Positions 34,495 to 45,629 of a DNA stretch of 64,000 nucleotides are shown here, one piece after another. The translations under genes and the position numbers were made by a program. The notes under the pieces are model-generated. The model saw nothing but the letters and a program-made list of their open reading frames with translations, had not been told where the DNA came from and searched no databases. Each line of letters starts with the position of its first letter. The stretch's first letter is position 1. This DNA is from Omphiscola glabra (taxonomy: Eukaryota > Mollusca > Gastropoda > Lymnaeidae): NCBI GenBank assembly GCA_964017045.1, contig OZ024809.1, positions 26,528,618-26,592,617 on the forward strand, in the 5' to 3' direction.

Positions 34495-34985
34495 CACTGG
34501 TTTGATGTGGTTTGGGTGTGGTCGGATGAGTGTGGGTGTGGTTGGATGAGTGCGGATGGTCAGGTGTGGGCGGTTCGGTGTGGGTGGTTGTGTGTGGTTG
34601 GAGTGGGTGCTTGGTTGTGGTGGGTTGTTGGGTATGGGTGGTTGGGCGTGGTTGGTTGGGCGTGGGTGGTTGGGTGTGGGTGGTTGGGTGTGGTTGGGTG
34701 TGGGTGGTTGGTCGTGGGTGGTTGGGTATGGGTGGTTGGGCGTGGTTGGTTGGGTGTGGGTGGTTGGGTGTGGGTGGTTGGGTGTGGGTGGGTGGTTGGG
34801 CGTGGGTGGTTGGGTGTGGTGGATTTTTGCGCTTGGGTGGGCGGTTGGGTGTGGGTGGTTGGTCGTGGTTGGTTGGTTGTGGGTGGTTGGTCGTGGTTGG
34901 TTGGGCGTGGCTGGTTGGGCGTGGGTGGTTGGTGTGGGTGGTTGATTGTGGGTGGCTGGGTGTACGTGGTTGGTCGTGGTTGTTT
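34495..34985. repeat. GTGGGTGGTTGGGC tandem repeat
   Basis: GTGGGTGGTTGGGCGTGG units of 14-20 bp alternate over ~490 bp. Open frames in three plus frames (GWLGVGG) and two minus frames (PTTHTQPP) are low-complexity artefacts. Confidence 0.93.
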
Positions 34986-35304
34986 CACTAAAAGAACAAC
35001 AACTGAACATACGACTGTGACAAGTTAAGTAAACAAAACTGCATCCGGTTGCGTAGTTGGATTGGACAGATGCAAACAGCCAACTTATAAAAATTATTGC
35101 AACAATAGTTTTTGCTGTGACGCCAACATACCTTACAAAGGATAACAACGGTGACCCCACTTGAGCTGGTGACCCAGCTACTCCACTGAATGCACACCTT
35201 TTTTGGGGTACCCACTTGGTGACATCAAAAATCATCTCAAGGAAGTGCCGGTCCATAAAGTCTGTTACAATATTATTTTTGAATATATATATCTCCCCCC
35301 TCCC
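34986..35304. other. No gene seen
   Basis: Spacer between two arrays. Confidence 0.4.
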
Positions 35305-35895
35305 CCTTCGGTCAGAATCTCTCACACATCTCAGTCCCCCTCCACTTCCGGTCAGAATTTCTCACAAATCTCAGCCCCCCATCCCTTCCGGTCAGAATCT
35401 CTCACAAATCTCAGCTCCCCTCCACTTCCGGTCAGAATTTCTCACAAATATCAGCCCCCCTCCCCTTCCGGTCAGAATCTCTCACAAATCTCAGCCCCCC
35501 CTCCCCTTCCGGTCAGAATCTCTCACAACTCTCAGCGCCCCTCCCCTTCCGTTCAGAATCTCTCACAAATCTCAGCCCCCCTCCACTTCCGGTCAGAATC
35601 TCTCACAAATCTCAGCCCCCCTCCACTTCCGGTCAGAATCTCTCACAAATCTCAGCCGCCCCTCCCCTTCCGATCAGAATCTCTCACAACTCTCAGCGCC
35701 TATCCCCTTCCGTTCAGAATCTCTCACAAATCTCAGCCCCCCCTCCACTTCCGGTCAGAATTTCTCACAAATCTCAGCCCCCTCCCTTTCCGGTCAGGAT
35801 CTCTCACAAATCTCAGCCCCCCTCCCCTTCCGGTCAGAATCTCTCGCAAATCTCAGCCCCCTCCACTTCCGGTCAGAATTTCTCACAAATCTCAA
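35305..35895. repeat. ~40-bp tandem repeat, about 15 copies
   Basis: The unit is TCAGCCCCCCTCCACTTCCG followed by GTCAGAATCTCTCACAAATC. Variation is mainly in the C-run and in TTCCGGTC/TTCCGTTC. Unit length wavers between 38 and 41, so two plus frames carry SESLTNLS and QNLSQIS repeats alternately. Confidence 0.94.
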
Positions 35896-36406
35896 CCCCC
35901 AACTCTCGGTCCCCCTTACAGTACGTCACACTTTCAAATTAAAAATCTCCTAAAACTTTAAGATTTATTAAAATTTAAGCTAAAACCACACTTCCTATGA
36001 AATGTGACATCTTCTGTCACAGTGCATCAATCACAAGAGAAAGTTTAACATCGCTGTCAACTTCAATTGTTTTATAGAGAAGATAAAATCTTGACCACAC
36101 CACCACCCCCCCCCCCCACCCCCACCCCCCCCCCCCCCCGCAAATCCCATTTACCTTTATTAACTAATTAGCATTTTAAATAAACCATTTTTTTCTTTAC
36201 TTGTCAAGAGGTAGCTTTGTTCGCACAACAAGATCTCTGTCTCTCTCTCTCTCTCTAATGGACTACGATTAGTCACTTCCTTGTTTTGTCACGTGATACG
36301 TACCAGCCATTAGTAGGCTTTCTGCTACACATAACAACACATAACAACAGATAAACAGCTGATCAGCCATTATCATTAATTCTAAAGCAAAATGTTTGGC
36401 TCCATC
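35896..36406. other. No gene; poly-C block 36103-36139
   Basis: Contains a C-run block (36103-36139, with A interruptions) and (CT)n at 36236-36256. Confidence 0.5.
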
Positions 36407-36645
36407 AGCGCTTCCCCGGTGTTAATTAAAATTTTACTTTTCAAAATATTCTTGAATACTCGCGTTTTTTTTTAAAAATGACATTCACAAATGTGACAAT
36501 AATTATAATTCAGTTATGATTAAAGGAAGAAAGTTGTTTGAAGAAAAATTTGTGAGCGACTAGTGTGTTGCAGACAGCCTACCGGAAGTATTACTTGTTT
36601 TTACACGTATCACGTGACAAAACAATCGACTAATCGTAGTCCATT
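36407..36645 (+). repeat. ~240-bp dispersed repeat, copy B
   Basis: Matches copy A (26174-26412) from CATCAGCGCTTCCCC to AATCGTAGTCC, with scattered substitutions and a T-run expansion (CGCGTTTTTTTTTAAAAATG). Confidence 0.9.
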
Positions 36646-36779
36646 CTCACTCTTCTTCTTCTTCTATTTATTAAGGGCCCGCGATCAATTTATTGATCAT
36701 TATGGCTCCTATGAATGTAGATGGGATTTGCAATGTCTCTGTGCCTGGTGTCGATGAGGATATTTCACTGGTTACAAGA

Positions 36780-37210
36780 GTAACTGTTTGGACTCTCTTT
36801 TTCTCTTTTTATAAATCTTTCTCTATTTCTCGTTTATAACTCTTTCTCTCACCCTTTCTCTTTTTATAAATCTTTCTCTATTTCTCGTTTATAACTCTTT
36901 CTCTCACCCTTTCTCTCTTCTCTCTTTCTCTGTTCTAACTCTCTCTCTCTATATCTCTCTCTCTTTCTCCCCCCTCTCTCTCTATCTTTTTCTCGCCTTT
37001 TCTCTTTCTCGCTGTCTCTCTCTTTATTTCACCCTTTCTCTCTGTTCTCTCTCTCTTTCTCTAAATTCTTATCCTTCTCTCTCCTTCTCTCTCTCTCTCT
37101 CTCTCTCTCTTACTCTTTCATTTTTTTCACTCTATCTTTTACTCTCTGCCTATTTTTTCTATCTCTGTCTATTTCTTTCTTTTTCCCACTTTCTCTCTCT
37201 CTCTCTTCCA
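36780..37210. repeat. Pyrimidine-rich (TCTC) low-complexity tract
   Basis: TTTCTCTCTC-type sequence of over 400 bp, including a duplicated TATAAATCTTTCTCTATTTC segment. Confidence 0.93.
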
Positions 37211-37878
37211 CACACATTTTTCGTTCCGTTGTCGCAAATACTCCGTCCCTTTGCATCTCTCTATCGCTATATATTTTCTTCTTTGATTCTCTCTTTGCTT
37301 CTTCCGTTATATTTTGTTATTTTCGATCTCTTTTACTTTCTTTCATTCTCCCCTCCCCAATTTACTTCCTCCCTAGTTCTCTCCATCTGACCTCTGTACC
37401 CCCCCTTCTCCCCTTCCCCACAACCCCTGTAAAGTTTGTATTATGTCAATGAGAATGATTCCTGTCTGCAGACAAACAAACAACCCCGCTCGAGGTTTAG
37501 AAGGTCACCGGTCATCGTGACTGTACACAAAGTGCCCACTCGGGTCCATATTTCAACTCACGTGACTACGGTGGCTTGGAGAGTTTTCGTCTAAGCGGCT
37601 AGAGGTCTTGGGATTTTTTTTTCCCCAGACTCTTTTAAATAAATCCTTGTTGCTTAAAGTTTGCCCTTTAAATATTTTTTTATTTATTTTAATTTTCACA
37701 CTAAAACCTATTTGGCATTTGTGGATAAACATAATTGAAGAGCTAAATCATTAATCGATTAAATGATATTACATTTTAACTTTGGAAAAAAAAAAGTGCA
37801 AACAAAAATTTGCTCAAATTAAACAAACAAAATAAAAATCAGCGTATGGTTTTGAGCTTTTCAAAAAGGTCTTCTTAA
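37211..37878. other. No gene seen
   Basis: T/C-rich start grading into AT-rich unique sequence. No gene was recognised. Confidence 0.4.
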
Positions 37879-38057
37879 CAGTGGCGTAGCGAGCTTAACT
37901 CGCGCCCGGGGCACAATACCTTTTTAGCGCCCCCCAATAACTTTTTAGCGCCCCCCTCCTATTCGAAAACCATACAATATTATTATAAAATATACCATTT
38001 GGCGCCCCATTGTGAGTAGCGCCCCGGGCATGATGCCCCCCCCTCACTACGCCACTG
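37879..38057. mobile_element. hAT-like MITE (CAGTGGCGTAGC family) with perfect 8-bp TSD
   Basis: Ends CAGTGGCGTAGC and CACTACGCCACTG are inverted repeats. Flanks CTTCTTAA at 37871-37878 and 38058-38065 are identical, an 8-bp duplication as for hAT. The interior carries CTTTTTAGCGCCCCCC twice and GCGCCCCGGGCATGATG. Length is 179 bp and there is no coding capacity. Confidence 0.93.
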
Positions 38058-39130
38058 CTTCTTAACACTGTGGAACATGTTCTCCTATTTTCCGATATAA
38101 AAAGCCTGCTAAGACTAATTGACCTCGTATTTTATTCTGAGCACCAGTGATGTATATTTTAGTGGTGTACTGTATACTAGTAACACAACGGATATGATCC
38201 ATATGGAGAATAAATTAATATCAAGATTTGGCACGTTAACTCCATACGGGATATACCAAATCCACAATTTTACGTAACTGCGATGTCTTTTTTCCTAATG
38301 GGCTTTTACATTTTACTTCAAATCCCTTCCTTTTCATTCTTCCTTTTTTCTTTACCTTGTTTCTGTCTGGTTTTCTATTTTTTAGGTAGGATTTATCTCT
38401 CTCTCTATATATTATGTAAATTTGATTAATACTTATTTGTATGTCTTGAACTGATGAAGGCAAGTGCCGAAACCTTTAATTATTTGTAATGTAAAATTAT
38501 TATTTAAGCTCAATATATATTGTTATATCGGCACAGATTGTTCGTGTCATATTAATGTATATTTTAAATTTTTTATATTTTTTTGCGGGGGAAGGGGGGG
38601 GGGTGTGGGGGAAGTATTGAGTCCGCACCGGATTTTAACACCAATCAGCTGAGCATGATGCACTGTTGCCAATTAACCAGCATAACACACTGTACAATAA
38701 AGTCGAATAAAGCACCATCCGTATATTAGCGTTGTGTTATCCGAAAAATATGTTATCCGAACCGACCGGTCTAAATTAGTTCTGAAAATCGACGCACTAT
38801 TGTACATAATTTATTCGGTATATCGTTATTTCAATGAAAGGCTTTCATTCATTGGGGGTTACAACGATGTGTGGGGAAAGAAGGAGGAAAAGGGTGGGGG
38901 GGGGTCAAGTAGACAAAGCACTAAAATGCACAGTTTAAAATAAAATCTCTAACTTTGCGCGTTAAACCGCCGCGTACCTGATTTTTTTTTTTTTAAAGTC
39001 TGTGAGAATCCATTAACTTTGAGGGGAAATAAATCCTACAATAATGTACAGTAACTCTGTCTTGTAAATGGCGGTTGTGATTCAAGAGTTTCCTCCATAA
39101 AAAACGAATCCATTTAATTTTGTAGCCACA
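38058..39130. other. Mostly no gene; flank of candidate first exon
   Basis: Contains a hammerhead-like motif (38451), G-runs (38596-38604, 38896-38904) and unique sequence. CCATAAAAAACG near 39096-39107 lies ~30 bp upstream of the ATG at 39131 and could act as a TATA-like element. Confidence 0.35.
38451..38473 (+). ncRNA. Hammerhead-like core motif CTGATGA..GAAAC
   Basis: CTGATGA, A, GGC, loop AAGT, GCC, GAAAC. The 3-bp helix pairs perfectly here. No stem III or cleavage triplet was recognised downstream (CTTTAATTATTTG). It shares its layout with 26546 and 40706. Confidence 0.3.
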
Positions 39131-39223
39131 ATGGCGTTTATTTCTACAAGTTCTCTTCTCTTATTTCTACCTGTTTTCTTATCAAACGTTTTTTGTGTGT
39201 GTGTGGAGAAGAGCGAAGACCAG
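39131..39223 (+). CDS. Candidate first coding exon with signal peptide
   Basis: ATG at 39131 sits in a good Kozak context (CCACAATGG). The 31-codon frame encodes MAFISTS, then SLLLFLPVFLSNVFC, a textbook hydrophobic signal-peptide core, then VCVEKSEDQ. It ends CAG at a perfect donor (CAG/GTGAGT), phase 0. A predicted cleavage after SNVFC or nearby would give a secreted or membrane protein. If unspliced, the frame stays open to a stop at 39299-39301, making a 56-residue peptide with five cysteines and a second donor-like site (GGACAG/GTAAAA) at 39278. Later exons were not found, and the family is unknown. TTTTGTAG just before CCACAATGG could instead be an acceptor. Confidence 0.4.
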
Positions 39224-39301
39224 GTGAGTTCAATTTGTTATCGTCCGAAGAGTTGTTTAGGGAAAAGCGAGGGACAGGTAAAAACAGAAGCCTGCTTTTA
39301 A

Positions 39302-39435
39302 GAAAATGTGTTTATATTGGCAATATAGAAATAGTTGTATATTTTCGGGTCGTATTTATGTAATCAAAGTTGAGGAGCAAAATGATGTACACACGTATTG
39401 GTATTTCTGTGGGGTAGTGGGGGGGATACATTTTT
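39302..39435. other. Presumed intron or spacer
   Basis: No feature beyond a short G-run near 39417. Confidence 0.3.
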
Positions 39436-39712
39436 GTTGGTTTGACTCACAGCAATGTTGGTTTGACTCACAGTAATGTTGGTTTGACTCACAGTAATGT
39501 TGGTTTGACTCACAGTAATGTTGGTTTGACTCACAGTAATGTTGGTTTTACTCACAGTAATGTTGTTTTGACTCACAGTAATGTTGGTTTGACTCACAGT
39601 AATGTTGGTTTGACTCACAGTAATGTTGGTTTGACTCACAGTAATGTTGGTTTGACTCACGGTAATGTTGGTTTGACTCACAGTAGTAATATTATGACTT
39701 ACAGTAATGTTG
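39436..39712. repeat. 21-bp tandem repeat, about 12 copies
   Basis: The unit is TTGGTTTGACTCACAGTAAT plus G. Two units carry TTTTACTC or TTGTTTTG, and the array degrades at the right edge. The 7-residue repeats in both strands' frames (LTHSNVG, TNITVSQ) are artefacts. Confidence 0.95.
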
Positions 39713-40448
39713 GTACCGTCCACGCCAATGCGGTTAATTCAAGAATTATGGCAATTTCTTAAGTGATTTAATTAAGTGTTAGTATTACATTAGGCGTGAT
39801 TTAACCAAATGTTGGTTTCAAATGAATGAAAATAAACATTTCGATCTTCAGTGGGCAGAATTTGATAAATTGTTGATACTTCAGTAGGCGTGGCTTTGAT
39901 AAAGTTTTCTTACTTCAGTAAGAGTGGTTTGTGTTGGTTTTATGGGACCAATAAAGCCTAGATGTGCCACAGCTGTTCACATTTAGCTATATATGCGACC
40001 GTGATAGCCACTGCGATGGTCACACTCCTTAAGTGACCGTGAAAGCCACTGCAATGGTCACCTTCTTAAAGGGACCGTAATAGTCACCGCAATGACCACA
40101 TTTCTAAAGTGACCGTGATAACCAGTAAAAAGGATTTTTAGGGGTTGTGGATGTGCTGAAAATTTGATAGAATGTGTTGCCATTGGCAACGGATGTATGT
40201 GCCAAGTTTCAACTCGATAGGTTGACTGGAAGTGGATCAATTAGCGTCCGAAGATTTTTTCGCAAACAAAAGTTGGTATAAAGAATTTAAAAAAAAAAAG
40301 AAGATTTCCTTGAGGTCGTTTACAAGGCACGTTGAGATCTGGATACTTTATAGAGGGTTCAAACTGTATTTTAAAACTCTTAAATAAAAAAGGGGGATAA
40401 TCGAAATTTAGGCCCCCAGCATCAATATAATAATGATAAAAAGAGTTG
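39713..40448. other. No gene; short GTGACCGTGATAGCCAC repeats
   Basis: About three diverged copies of a GACCGTGATAGCCACTGCAA word lie at 39999-40120. No gene was recognised. Confidence 0.45.
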
Positions 40449-40648
40449 CAGAGGCGTAACTATATATATATAATAGGGTGTTTGGCGCCCGGGGACAAGT
40501 TTCCTTTTAAAGAGCCTCCTATGCTTTTCTCAACTCTCAAACCCATTATTTTCATCGATAAAATAATATCACAGCACATTTTGGCGCCCCTAACTAGTCT
40601 TTAGCCCAGGGACATCTGTCCGCCTGCCCCCATTTAGCTACGCCTCTG
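40449..40648. mobile_element. hAT-like MITE (CAGAGGCGTAGC family) with 7/8 TSD
   Basis: Ends CAGAGGCGTAAC and GCTACGCCTCTG are inverted repeats. Flanks are AAGAGTTG and AAGAGATG (7/8). The interior contains GGCGCCC, AAGAGCCTCCTATGCTTTTC and ATTTTGGCGCCCCTAACTAG, the reverse complement of words in the 7920 and 63540 copies, so it is inserted in the opposite orientation. Confidence 0.92.
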
Positions 40649-40705
40649 AAGAGATGTGACAGTTTTAACATCAACAAGACATTTTTGTTGTTGTTGGTGT
40701 TGTAG

Positions 40706-40729
40706 GTTTTGACTGAAAGCCTTCGTCAG
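40706..40729 (-). ncRNA. Degenerate hammerhead-like core motif
   Basis: On minus, CTGACGA, A, GGC, loop TTTCA, GTC, AAAAC. It has the same layout as 26546 and 38451, but both conserved boxes carry a change, so it would not be catalytic. Confidence 0.22.
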
Positions 40730-40770
40730 GATACACAACTATACAAATAATAAATGAATGTCTGTATGTA

Positions 40771-41232
40771 TGTATGTCCTTTATGCGCTCCTACACCATT
40801 CATGCAATTGCCATAAAACTTTGATGAGTTGTTGTACACAAGCCCGCGCATTTGTCTAAGTCATTACGACTCTTTTAAAATATTCCATTTTGTGCCGTTG
40901 GCCCTAAATTCGTTGTTTTTCTTGTGTGTGCTATGTAAATATAATTTCCGTATGTGCTCCTATACCATTTATCCGATTGCTATACAACTTTGATGACTTG
41001 GTGTGCTCCCGCCCGCAAAAGTTTCTGAATTATCACAACCATTTAAAAATATTCTGTTTTGAGCCAAGTTCCGAAATTCGTTTTTCTAATATGATCTATA
41101 TAAATATAATTTCTGCATACGCTCCTATACCATTCATCCGATTGCGATAAAACTTTGTTAAGTTGTTGGGCGCACGCCCAGAAAGGTTTCTGAATTATTA
41201 CTACCATTTAAAAATGTTCTATTTGGAGCCAG
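40771..41232 (+). repeat. ~166-bp tandem repeat, 3 diverged copies
   Basis: GCTCCTATACCATTCATCCG, ATTGC(G/T)ATAAAACTTTG, TTTCTGAATTATTAC and CCATTTAAAAATNTTCT recur in order three times. Divergence between copies is high, so this is an older duplication than the minisatellites. Confidence 0.8.
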
Positions 41233-41989
41233 GAGCCCCTATCGCATAGGGGGATCAATCGCAAAAATTGTGTGGTCTAACTGTTTGAAAATCCTTGCTT
41301 CTCACACGGACAGCTGTGTGAGGCCTGCTCACGGATATAAAAACCTTCTAATTTATTCGAGTACGCACAAAACAGAGAAAAAAAAATATTGCCAATAGAA
41401 AAGATACTTCAAGAAGCATTATTAAAACATAAACACTTTCTTTCTTTGAGTGGATTTGCAACGCATGCCGGGTTCTCGCTAGTAATAATAATAATAATAA
41501 AAAGAAGAGAGAATTAATTTTTTTTTTAAAAAATAGAACTCTTCTTCCTGCTTCGAAAATCATTGATGGCATCAGACTTCAGATTGCTACCACAGAAATC
41601 ATGGATGGTATCATAATTTAGATTGCTACTACAGAAAAAACTGATGGTATCAATTAATAGAAGTTCAAAGGTCAACTAAGTCCAGTCTTGAAAATAAAAT
41701 ATTGATAATTCGGATGACCAAACTGTTTACTCCTATTGACCACCCATGGCCACTGGCTAAAGTAATGCACCCCATTTGTCTTGGATATATGTAGACCAGT
41801 GTACCCCAAACTTTTAAGTTTGGTGGACCGGTGGACAAGTGCCATAAAATGAACCTGAGGTCTGTGCCAGATATATTTAGTACATTTTGGTCCCAAACTG
41901 AAGTACAAAGAGATATCTAATCTCTAAGGGCCGTCGACTTCTTCGCATCAGGCCAGATGGCGGTTTGGGAGGGTGGGGGGGGGAGTCAG
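41233..41989. other. No gene; possible old hAT fragment
   Basis: AGTGTACCCCAAACTTTTAA and GGTGGACCGGTGGACAAG at 41797-41840 look like a decayed hAT terminus. (AAT)n lies at 41479-41500. No gene was recognised. Confidence 0.35.
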
Positions 41990-42600
41990 CTAGTCCACCG
42001 TGACAGCACAAGCTAGAGATTATCTCTTTGGTCAGTCCATTGTGTCAGCACAAGCTAGAGACTCTCTCTTGGCCAGTCCATTGTGACAGCACAATCTAGA
42101 ACTTCTCTCTTGGCAAGTCCATTGTGACAGAACAAGCTAGAGATTATCTCTTGGTCAGTCCATTGTGACAACACAAGCGAGAGCTTCTATCGCCCAGTTT
42201 ATCTTAACAGTCCAAGCTAGAACTTCTGTCAGCCAGACCATAGTGATTGACAGCCCAAGCTAGAACGTCTACCAGCCAGTCCATCGTGACAGCCCAAGCT
42301 AGAACGTCTACCAGCCAGTCCATCGTGACAGCCAAAGCTAGAACGTCTACCAGCCAGTCCATCGTGACAGCCAGGGCTGGATTAACCATTACGCAAACAA
42401 GGCACGTGCCTTGGGCACCAAGCGTTTGGGGGCACCACAAGTCCTCAAGAAATATATTTACGGTCAGTGAAAGATCAGGGGCCCCGGGCAGAAGGGGGCA
42501 CCCATGTGGGTTTGTGCCTTGGGCACTAAAATGGCTTAATCCGGCCCTGGTGACAGTCCAAGCTAGAGCTTTTCTATTGGCCAGTCAATCGTGATGATTA
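41990..42600. repeat. ~39-42-bp tandem repeat, about 11 copies, interrupted by a MITE
   Basis: CAAGCTAGAACGTCTACCAG plus CCAGTCCATCGTGACAGCC recur. The left copies are a variant (AGAGATTATCTCTTGGTCAG). A 178-bp element at 42372-42549 splits the array, after which one further copy continues (TCCAAGCTAGAGCTTTTCTA). Confidence 0.92.
42372..42549. mobile_element. hAT-like MITE (CAGGGCTGGATTAA family) inserted in the array
   Basis: Starts CAGGGCTGGATTAACCATT and ends AATGGCTTAATCCGGCCCTG, inverted repeats of about 19 bp. Flanks GTGACAGC and GTGACAGT match 7/8, giving an 8-bp duplication of hAT size. The interior repeats GTGCCTTGGGCAC near both ends. It has no coding capacity. Confidence 0.94.
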
Positions 42601-43164
42601 TTTCAAATGATGTCACAAAAGTGGTGACCATATGATTAAAGATCATTATTTTTATTCATTAGAAGATGTTGAAATACTGAGCATTCGTTTCTCCACAATC
42701 GTCTCAGACCATGTGTAGCACTCTATATAGAGACGATAGAATAATAATCGCGAGACCAATTAGACACTAAAAGCCTTACCTGCGTATTTGGAAGATTTAG
42801 TTGTGTTTCCCTCGCCTGTTAAACGTTCAAGAATGTTTCTCCATTAAGGTAATCCAAGCCTTATACTCGTGGCAATGGGGTTCTCGGCCGGGATCGGGTC
42901 GTTTATAGCGGTGCTACTTAGAGGGTGGGTAGAGGGGTGGATGGGGGGTCTGTGGTTGGAGGGTATAGGTGGAAGGGTGGGTGGGCACCACTGGTGAATA
43001 GAATGTGAGTGTGTGTGTGTGTTTGTGAATGAATGGTAGGCATGTGATAAGTAGTGGGGGCTGGAGCTCTTGTTAGACGAGTGGTTCTCAGATTGTGACG
43101 GCGGATACTTTTGTTTATTTTGGTGGTGGTGGGGAGTGCACGTAGTGTTAGGAAAGACGCCAAT
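42601..43164. other. No gene seen
   Basis: Contains GGTGGG-rich and (GT)n (43009-43022) sequence. No gene was recognised. Confidence 0.4.
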
Positions 43165-43565
43165 TGATATGTATTGTCCTTTTAGAACATCCTGGCCATA
43201 CGTATAGTCCTTTTAGAACATCCTGGCCCTATGTATAGTCCTTTTAGAACATTCTGGCCATACGTATAGTCCTTTTAGAACATCCTGGCCCTATGTATAG
43301 TCCTTTTAGAATATCCTGGCCATACTATAGTCCTTTTAGAACATCCTGGCCATACGTATAGTCCTTTTAGAACATCCTGGCCATAGGTATAGTTCTTTTT
43401 ATAAAATCCTGAGACTACGTTTAATTCTTTTAGAACCTCCTGGCCATACGTATAGTTCTTTTAAAACCTCCTGGCCATACGTATTTTACGTGCATTTTAG
43501 AACATCCTGGCCATAAGTAGAGTTATTTTGGAACGTCCTGGCAATACGTACAGTTCTTTTACAAC
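43165..43565. repeat. 31-bp tandem repeat, about 13 copies
   Basis: CATACGTATAGTCCTTTTAG followed by AACATCCTGGC recurs. Copies diverge to the right. Confidence 0.94.
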
Positions 43566-43589
43566 TTTCTTCAATAAAAATGTCTCTGC

Positions 43590-43885
43590 TTTTCTTGTGT
43601 GCATAGATACGCTAGTTGTATTTGTGTGTGCATAGATACGCTAGTGATATTCTTGTGTGCGTAGATACGCTAGTGGTACTCTTGTGTGCGTAGATACGCT
43701 AGTGGTACTCTTGTGTGCGTAGATACGCTAGTGATATTCTTGTGTGCGTAGATACGCTAGTGATATTCTTGTGTGCGTAGATACGCTAGTGATATTCTTG
43801 TGTGCGTAGATATGCTAGTGATATTCTTGTGTGCGTAGATACGCTAGTGGTATTTGTGTGTGCATATATACGCTAGTGGTATTCA
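43590..43885. repeat. 29-bp tandem repeat, about 10 copies
   Basis: CTTGTGTGCGTAGATACGCT followed by AGTGATATT recurs with little variation. Confidence 0.95.
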
Positions 43886-44169
43886 ATCTCACCTAAAATC
43901 CTACCCTTACAAACCATGGATTCACGGGAACTGACTGGGCTGGGGGAATCGCTGTGATAGAACATATCCAGTTGCATGTTGCGGCGCATTTTGAATAAAT
44001 CCATTAGCCTTGACCTTGGCCCAACCTTTGGGGACTTCCTGTCTCTCAGAACTATCCTACCTATCAGAGCATCTCATATTTCTTCAAACGCTTAGTCATG
44101 GTTTTAATCTACACGACGTTCCATCCTTGACTCCTGATTGCCTTCTGTGATGTAATGCTGGGTGTCTGG
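43886..44169. other. No gene seen
   Basis: Short spacer with no recognised feature. Confidence 0.4.
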
Positions 44170-44675
44170 GATACACATGGGGGTTGGCCGGTGGGTTGGT
44201 CGGTGGGTGGGTTACTCGGTGGGTTAGTCGGTGGGTTGTTCAGTAGGTTCATTGGTGGGTTGGTCGGTGGGTTCATAGGTAAGTTGGTCGGTGGGTTAGT
44301 GGGTAGTTTGGTCGGTGGGTTAGTTGTTTGTTGGTCAGTGGGTTGGTCGGTTGATCGGTCAGTGGGTATGTTGGTGGGTTTGTCGGTGGATTAGTGGGTG
44401 GGTTGGCCAGTGGGTTCGTGGGTGGGTTAGTCTTTGGGTCAGTCGGTGGGTTAGTGGGTAGGTTAGTGGGTGGTTATGTCGGTGGGTTCGTGATTGGTTT
44501 GGTCGGTAAATTTTGTGGGTGGGTTGGCCGGTCGGTTCGTGGGTGAGTTGGTAGGTGGGTTTGTGTGTGGTTTGGTCGGTGGGTTAGTAGGTGGTTAGTC
44601 GGTGGGTTGGTCGGTAGGCTTGTTGGTGGGTGGGTCCGTGGATCCGTGGGTGGGTCGGTGGGTCCGTGGGTGGGG
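44170..44675. repeat. GGTGGGTTGGTCGGTGGGTTA tandem repeat
   Basis: GGTGGGTTGGTC and GGTGGGTTAGTG words of 12-24 bp alternate over 500 bp. The glycine/valine (plus) and proline/threonine (minus) ORFs are artefacts. Confidence 0.92.
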
Positions 44676-45629
44676 ATGGCTGTGGAATTCAACCTACTTT
44701 GATACAAGAGTAACGAGAAGCGCTCGCATGTGTTCACGGATGCCATACACAGTGCACATATTGATTGTCTGCAGTCTCATACACTTTAGTTTATGGCTTC
44801 CCGTGACAGAGATTCCGTACTTTGGTTCAGTTCCTGGAAATCAGGTTTTATTTAAATTATTGATTTTATTCGTTTTAGCATTAGGTTTAAACATCACCCC
44901 CCCCCCCCCCCCAAGAAAACAGTAAAAGTGTTTGATGAAATCAACAAGTCAAATAGAACATTTCTTTTAGATTTATTTTGAGGGTTGAAGTGTTCTAAAA
45001 CCATCTTCACTAAACTACCTGTCCAAACAACAATTCCGAAATATAAAGACTGGCGTTACCAGGTCAAATTTGTATTCTTTTATAAAATACAAAACTAGTA
45101 ACGATTTCTATGTTTGTAAAAAAAAGCAAAAAAAATTTTTAAGGTACTTCCCATTGTAAAGTTTTGGTCAGTTTGCCACGCCATTATTGGCCTATAACTT
45201 ACGTCTTTGCGATCTCTTGCAGTGAAGAACTGAAGGTCGTGCACAGAGCCTGAGACGCACGGCTTAGAGATAATTCAATGTAAAAAAAAACTGCGCCTTA
45301 AACGTCCGACTTTATGATTTAATTTAGGGCTGATGGATGCCCGGAGGTAAAGTTTGATCATGGAGCAGGTATGGGGCCGCAAGGTGAGCCGTCTGGCGCA
45401 GGGGTTAGCGGGTTTTTGTATTTCTGCAGGGCATCAGCCAACCGATCCTGAGAGCTCTGCACTCCTCGGCTCAAAATGATGATTGAAAAGTGTAACGTGA
45501 ACGTAGAGACGCCGATGTCATATAAACAGGGGCGGAGTTTCGGAGCACGCTCCTTTGAGACCGGGCCAACATGAAATATGATAACAAGGATCAATGGGGA
45601 GTAATAAGGGGGGCAAGACGTTTGGAAGT
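44676..45629. other. No gene; poly-C at 44897-44912
   Basis: No recognised gene. CAGGGGCGGAG at 45528 resembles a hAT-type end but has no partner. Confidence 0.4.

Noticed and set aside
34477..35325. Proline/threonine-rich 282-residue minus-strand ORF
   Set aside because: Most of it is the complement of the GTGGGTGGTTGGGC array. The rest has no recognised domain.
35203..35961. Plus-strand ORFs of about 250 residues rich in SESLTNLS
   Set aside because: They come from the 40-bp tandem array in two frames. Unit-length variation shifts frames, which is not compatible with a selected protein.
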